NCBI GenBank assembly: GCA_003024985.2
Contig: PXIH01S0026824.1
Direction: 5' to 3' (one strand)
From: Euperipatoides rowelli
Lineage: Eukaryota; Onychophora; Udeonychophora; Euonychophora; Peripatopsidae
Length of the DNA: 10,957 nt
Every line of letters begins with the position of its first letter. The stretch's first letter is position 1. The notes beneath the pieces were generated by a model, which was not told the origin of the DNA, ran no database searches, and saw only the letters and a program-made list of their open reading frames with translations. Shown here in pieces: positions 8,284-10,957 of the stretch. Made by a program: the position numbers and the translations under genes.

Positions 8284-8306
8284 AAAAAAATGCAACAACC
8301 CTGCAT
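6945..8306 (-). pseudogene. Penelope-like reverse-transcriptase ORF, N-terminal part and RT motifs (broken)
   Basis: Pieces in order on the minus strand: 8306-8046 holds FTGCLTFDFDIAKF and a Ser/Thr-rich linker. 8039-7844 is open and reads NTLLKINLDPKYFINNKF, SAQNNLTNFNFPMEFSN, NQGPRHTIYL. Then, in other frames, come FISKPTESTQFLAEMEVF, NIPQFNISSAKLFKN and IPAEKSNTLVA (the PADKGN-type motif that opens Penelope reverse transcriptases). GRFKLHKLDSGIPLIINNI (7330-7350 region) matches the K-HK..PLRPI block. 7127-6945 is open and reads MYGSVNVDYAIQYI, the S-D..N-MY..V...EAI motif A region with its catalytic Asp position mutated, then EISLKKHFM. A 20-odd-bp internal duplication (AIQYITQYITLFNAIQYI) enlarges this copy at about 7055-7110. 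Several frameshifts and stops make it non-functional. No GIY-YIG endonuclease is seen. Confidence 0.75.
7055..7110 (-). repeat. Local duplication inside the reverse transcriptase motif A region
   Basis: The plus strand holds three variants of atactga(a/g)ta(g/a) and two of ttgaatagc/ctgaatagca in tandem. The matching place in the plus-strand copy (about 9090-9115) has a single aggctattcagtattatc. The extra bases arose in this copy alone. Confidence 0.6.
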
Positions 8307-8593
8307 CCTGGTATGGAAATAGAGGGCTGAATAAATAAAAATTCTAAAATCCCCAACATATTACCCATTTTTTATCTTTTCATTTGAACATTCTTACAAT
8401 ACTCAAAATATTTCAGAATTGAAATAGTTAGGCCTACTTTATAGTGTTTATAATAAGAAACACTAATTTAGTAGGGTGACAATATTTTTTTAAAATAATA
8501 ATAATTATGAATTGAGAAATATTTTTTCTGGATAAAGGAGCTTAACACCACTCACAGTCCATCCTCTGAGCTGGGGATGAGTGATGGGAAAAT
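8284..8593. other. Unique spacer between the two diverging Penelope-like copies
   Basis: About 310 bp with no match to either copy. It is AT-rich until 8540, then contains a GC-richer patch (8545-8590) with loosely complementary words CACTC...ATCC and GGATGAGTG. I see no gene. Confidence 0.5.
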
Positions 8594-9824
8594 TTTCTGA
8601 AATTACATAAAGACAATGAATTTTTAATAATTCCGTCAGATAAATCCAATACTTTGGTAGCCTTAAATAAGCATAATTATTTGTTAGAAATGGAAAAAGC
8701 CCTGAATAAAAATAACTTCATTTTAACTAAAATAAAAAATACAACAATTCATACAAAAACCCAAAAAATATTTCTGATTTGTTTATTATTAAACAAATTG
8801 ATAAGACTTCTTATGACTATTTGTACCCCTCCAATAGCTCATATGCAACATTTCAGGCTGATTTAAATTACACAAATCTGATGGTGGTATCTGTCCTATT
8901 ATTAATATTCCCCCTCACATCTCTAAAATTTCTAAAAGGCTACTAAAGCATCTTAAACATTATAACCCCTCAAAAATCTGTCATTAATACTTCAGAACTT
9001 CCGAGTAATCTGGTCGGCATCCAAATACACCCAGACATGTTTATGCCGTCTGTGGACATCTTGAAAAATGTATGGCTCAGGGGATGTTGATTAGGCTATT
9101 CAGTATTATCAAAGCTTACAGAGCTGACTCTATAAATCTTTTGGACATATCCCTAAAAATGTTTTATGTAATTTTAATGAAAAGACCTACATTCAGGTCC
9201 TGGGTACCCTGATGGGTGGGGCTCTGTTAGGTGTTATATCTGGCTTTAATGGTCATGCCATTGAGAATCAGGTTGTTAATTTTTTGGAAAATAATTCTCA
9301 AGATAATTTTTGGTACAGATTCTGTGTTACATGGATGATTACATATGCATTATCTGACATAAAAATAATGCCGACAGACTATTTAATCTTTTTAACATTA
9401 ACAGTTACTCTACACCCATACAATATAATATAGAAAAGGAAATTGATCGCAAAATTATTTTTTAGATATAACTATAACACATTCTGACAACCATCTTGAC
9501 TTCAGTCTCTTTTGTAAGCCTATTGAGAACAATATAAAAATTAACTTCAACTCTATGCACCCACTTCATATAAAGCATAATGTAATCACCCAGGAAATAA
9601 CCCAGACACTCAAGGTTTCTTTTACATTACACATTTTAAAAAATGAATTATCAAACATTAAAAGCATGTATATAAACATTAATTACCCTACTCAATTTAT
9701 TGATAATATTATAAAAATACAGAGAGCCAAAAACATCACTCGGTTCACTGGTTGTTTGACTTTTGATTTTGACATTGCTAAATTTGAAAAAAATAACCAT
9801 TTACCACAGTTAATAAAACAGTAA
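8594..9824 (+). pseudogene. Penelope-like reverse transcriptase (broken), fused in frame to next-unit N-terminus
   Basis: The enzyme would copy element RNA at a chromosomal target. Motifs in order: KDNEFLIIPSDKSNTLVALN (8606-8665; the ADKGN-type Penelope signature) and NYLLEMEKALN. The K-HK region FKLHKSDG lies near 8861-8881. Then come NFNEKTYIQVLGTLMGGALL (MGGPLS-type motif, 9170-9229) and IENQVVNFLENNSQDNFWYRF. A frameshift follows, then YMDDYICII (9328-9354; the two catalytic Asps are present) and a TGA at 9355-9357. Next are NADRLFNLFN, FLDITITHSDNHLDFSLF, KPIENN, NSMHPLHIKHNVITQEIT (FLD..I....KP...S.HP..K..V) and a thumb region ending NYPTQFIDNIIKIQRA. From about 9460 to 9824 the frame is open and continues into FTGCLTFDFDIAKFEKNNHL before a TAA. 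Multiple stops and shifts upstream make it dead. No GIY-YIG motif was found. Confidence 0.82.
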
Positions 9825-10107
9825 CTTCTTCAACTTTAAATACATAATTTATCTCTAATGCTAGTAATAGTACTAGTACCTCAATTACTCAGATAATCAT
9901 TCCCCTACCTTCTCAACCCAATTTCCTCCTCTTCAAACCCAACCTATTAGTCCACCCAGCCCTCTGACCCCCCCTCACCCATCTTAAATACTCTTTTAAA
10001 AAATCATTTAGATCCAAAATATTTTATTAACAATAAATTTTCTAAATTAAGTACATCATTGCAATAATATGAGAATTTAAAATATTTTTCTAGCCAAATG
10101 AATCTAA
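8594..10107 (+). mobile_element. Penelope-like element, plus-strand copy (partial, tandem junction inside)
   Basis: The copy is cut at the 5' end within the reverse transcriptase and runs through block A (8594-9200), block B (RT palm with YMDD and thumb, 9200-9733) and block C (9734-10107). Block C is the same FTGCLTFDFDIAKF module, T/P-rich linker and KYFINNKF segment that starts the minus-strand copy. Similarity ends near 10107, just before a microsatellite. Because block C precedes the N-terminal region in the other copy, the A-B-C order here implies a junction at about 9734 between the end of one unit and the start of a second, truncated unit. Summing the modules gives a unit of roughly 1.9 kb. 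Penelope-like elements are known for partial tandem copies that act as pseudo-LTRs; this arrangement fits. Confidence 0.78.
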
Positions 10108-10126
10108 TAGGACATGTCATGCACTG

Positions 10127-10228
10127 CATCATCATTATTATCATCATCATCACCATCACCATCATCATCATCATTATCAGTAATATTATTATCATTATTA
10201 TTATTAAATTATTAATATTAATATTATT
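10127..10228. repeat. CAT / ATT trinucleotide microsatellite
   Basis: Interrupted runs of CAT, CAC and ATT units grade into AT-only DNA. It begins 20 bp past the end of block C of the Penelope-like copy. The minus-strand Met/Ile-rich open frame over it is a by-product. Confidence 0.9.
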
Positions 10229-10335
10229 GTTTCAAACACATGTATAATTTTTAGTTTTAACTATTATTGTATTTCAACTCTCAATAGGGTTTATTTGCTT
10301 TAGATTCCAAAAATAATTTATTTTTAAGAGAAAAA

Positions 10336-10354
10336 ACATTGATTAAATCTTTTT
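10336..10354. repeat. Left 19-bp target-site duplication of the short SINE
   Basis: ACATTGATTAAATCTTTTT occurs here and again at 10494-10512, with the SINE exactly between them. Confidence 0.85.
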
Positions 10355-10493
10355 TTTTTCTTATTAAAAAAGAAAAGTGAATTATGTTTGCTTTAGAAGA
10401 CATCACATGACATCCATGGCTAGGTGGGAATCGAACCCATGTAGTCCTGGTTGGCAGGCTGCCTTCTTACCAACTGCTCACTGAGAGAACAAC
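10355..10493 (-). mobile_element. Short tRNA-derived SINE (about 139 bp)
   Basis: Read on the minus strand it starts at 10493 and has an A-box-like GTGAGCAGTTGGTAAG (near 10482) and a perfect B box GGTTCGATTCC (10437-10427), 44-45 bp apart as in a tRNA. The T arm folds (ATGGG/CCCAC, four of five pairs). The acceptor arm does not pair (CTCTCAG against CTAGCCA) and the anticodon loop lacks the conserved U33, so it is not a functional tRNA. About 70 bp of unrelated body follow, then an A-rich tail at 10360-10355. Perfect 19-bp direct repeats flank it, and the tail lies against the A-rich end of the repeat on that strand, as in target-primed insertion. It is unlike the SINE at 6361 in head and tail, so two SINE families are present. 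Confidence 0.82.
10427..10482 (-). promoter_or_regulatory. Internal Pol III promoter of the short SINE
   Basis: The B box at 10427-10437 fits the GGTTCGANTCC consensus at every position. The A box at about 10471-10482 is weaker (9 of 12). Confidence 0.7.
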
Positions 10494-10512
10494 ACATTGA
10501 TTAAATCTTTTT
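10494..10512. repeat. Right 19-bp target-site duplication of the short SINE
   Basis: Identical to 10336-10354. Confidence 0.85.
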
Positions 10513-10735
10513 GATTTCAAACAAAAGTGAAATGCTTTTTTTTTACTATATTAAACATGTGATATCCTAAAAATCAATAACGAAAAGTGTAGTACCAATA
10601 ATATTTTCAATTTTTCAATTTAATTTTAATTTGTCAAAAAAGATAAATTGATGAATTAATTCATCCAATTATTTTTTCATTTAAAAAGGTGAGAAAATCT
10701 AGGTTTCATAAAATGTAAGAAATGAGTGATTACGT

Positions 10736-10816
10736 CATCTATTACTTCATCTTCAACACAAATCAAAGCAAACACAATGGTGTTTCATTGATTTGTGTTG
10801 AAGATTGTAATAGATG
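10736..10816. repeat. 81-nt hairpin with 34 paired bases
   Basis: Three stem blocks pair perfectly. CATCTATTAC (10736-10745) pairs with 10807-10816. ATCTTCAACACAAATCAA (10749-10766) pairs with 10788-10805. AAACAC (10770-10775) pairs with 10780-10785 around an AATG loop. Small asymmetric internal loops (3/1 and 3/2 nt) separate the blocks. A further GTCATCTATT (10734-10743) also matches AATAGATGAC at 10821-10830, an alternative outer pairing. It may be a small foldback (MITE-like) element, a young inverted duplication or a miRNA-type precursor; the sequence alone does not decide. Confidence 0.75.
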
Positions 10817-10957
10817 AGACAATAGATGACATAATTATTCAGTCTTTTCTATCATAGTATAAATTTAGATTTTTCACATCTTTTTAAATGAAATAAGAAA
10901 ATCTGATGAACTAAACATACATTTTTTTTGGCAAAATAAAACTAAATTAAAAAATTT
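10817..10957. other. AT-rich right edge, nothing recognised
   Basis: No frame, repeat or site was seen apart from the alternative arm copy at 10821-10830. Confidence 0.5.

Noticed and set aside
8545-8600. Possible hammerhead ribozyme near the Penelope-like 5' border (ctggggatgag...gggaaaa)
   Set aside because: Hammerheads are known in Penelope-like pseudo-LTRs, so the spacer was searched, but the CTGANGA core is broken by extra Gs, the GAAA box is not preceded by a matching stem II, and no cleavage triplet with stem III is found. The similar words at 785 and 1190 fail the same test.
10004-10195. Met/Ile-rich minus-strand open frame
   Set aside because: Translation of the CAT/ATT microsatellite.
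10410-10490. A genuine tRNA gene on the minus strand
   Set aside because: The B box is perfect, but the acceptor arms do not pair, the anticodon loop lacks U33, and the sequence lies inside 19-bp target duplications, so it is a SINE.
1-10957. CRISPR array, prokaryotic operon or phage-like system
   Set aside because: No regularly spaced identical repeats with unique spacers, no ribosome-binding-site-linked genes; the content is animal transposons.

Overview
The window looks like a piece of repeat-dominated, strongly AT-rich nuclear DNA from an invertebrate animal. The grounds are decayed pogo/Tigger-type, Penelope-like and APE-class LINE coding remnants, two tRNA-headed SINEs with clear target-site duplications, microsatellites and minisatellites, and no bacterial gene organisation. 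Recurrent short words such as taggcct are seen, but nothing fixes the phylum. I find no intact host gene or host exon. All recognisable coding sequence is transposon-derived and broken by stops and frameshifts. Two ambiguous bases (N) lie at 261 and 2645.

Layout. 1-260: a degenerate tandem repeat of about 113-129 bp. 262-1369: AT-rich DNA with nothing recognised. 1370-3925: a decayed pogo/Tigger-like DNA transposon, coding on the minus strand (DDE core about 3010-3399, C-terminal tail 1662-2640). It is bounded by related subterminal repeats around a 13-bp word (TGTTCCAAGGTAC) and has the same word as a 38-bp palindrome at 3504-3541. The helix-turn-helix N-terminus and the first catalytic Asp are missing. 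The coding region carries two in-frame minisatellites. 3990-4055: a weak tRNA-like Pol III promoter remnant on the minus strand. 4060-5790: AT-rich, with only a 31-bp duplication.

5911-6915: a minus-strand non-LTR retrotransposon (LINE) reverse-transcriptase remnant, split by a SINE (6361-6711, plus strand) flanked by 15-bp target duplications. At about 6915 the LINE abuts a minus-strand Penelope-like element (PLE) copy (6916-8283). About 310 bp away a second PLE copy runs on the plus strand (8594-10107). The two copies diverge head to head. They contain the same modules in different order, which is best explained if the source was a head-to-tail tandem element of roughly 1.9 kb per unit, as is common for PLEs. 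In the plus copy the end of the reverse transcriptase reads in frame into the N-terminal module of the next unit.

10127-10228: a CAT/ATT microsatellite. 10355-10493: a short minus-strand tRNA-derived SINE between perfect 19-bp duplications. 10736-10816: an 81-nt hairpin with 34 paired bases. The parts do not form a pathway. The relationships are historical, and the order of some events can be read: the LINE remnant was in place before the SINE entered it.
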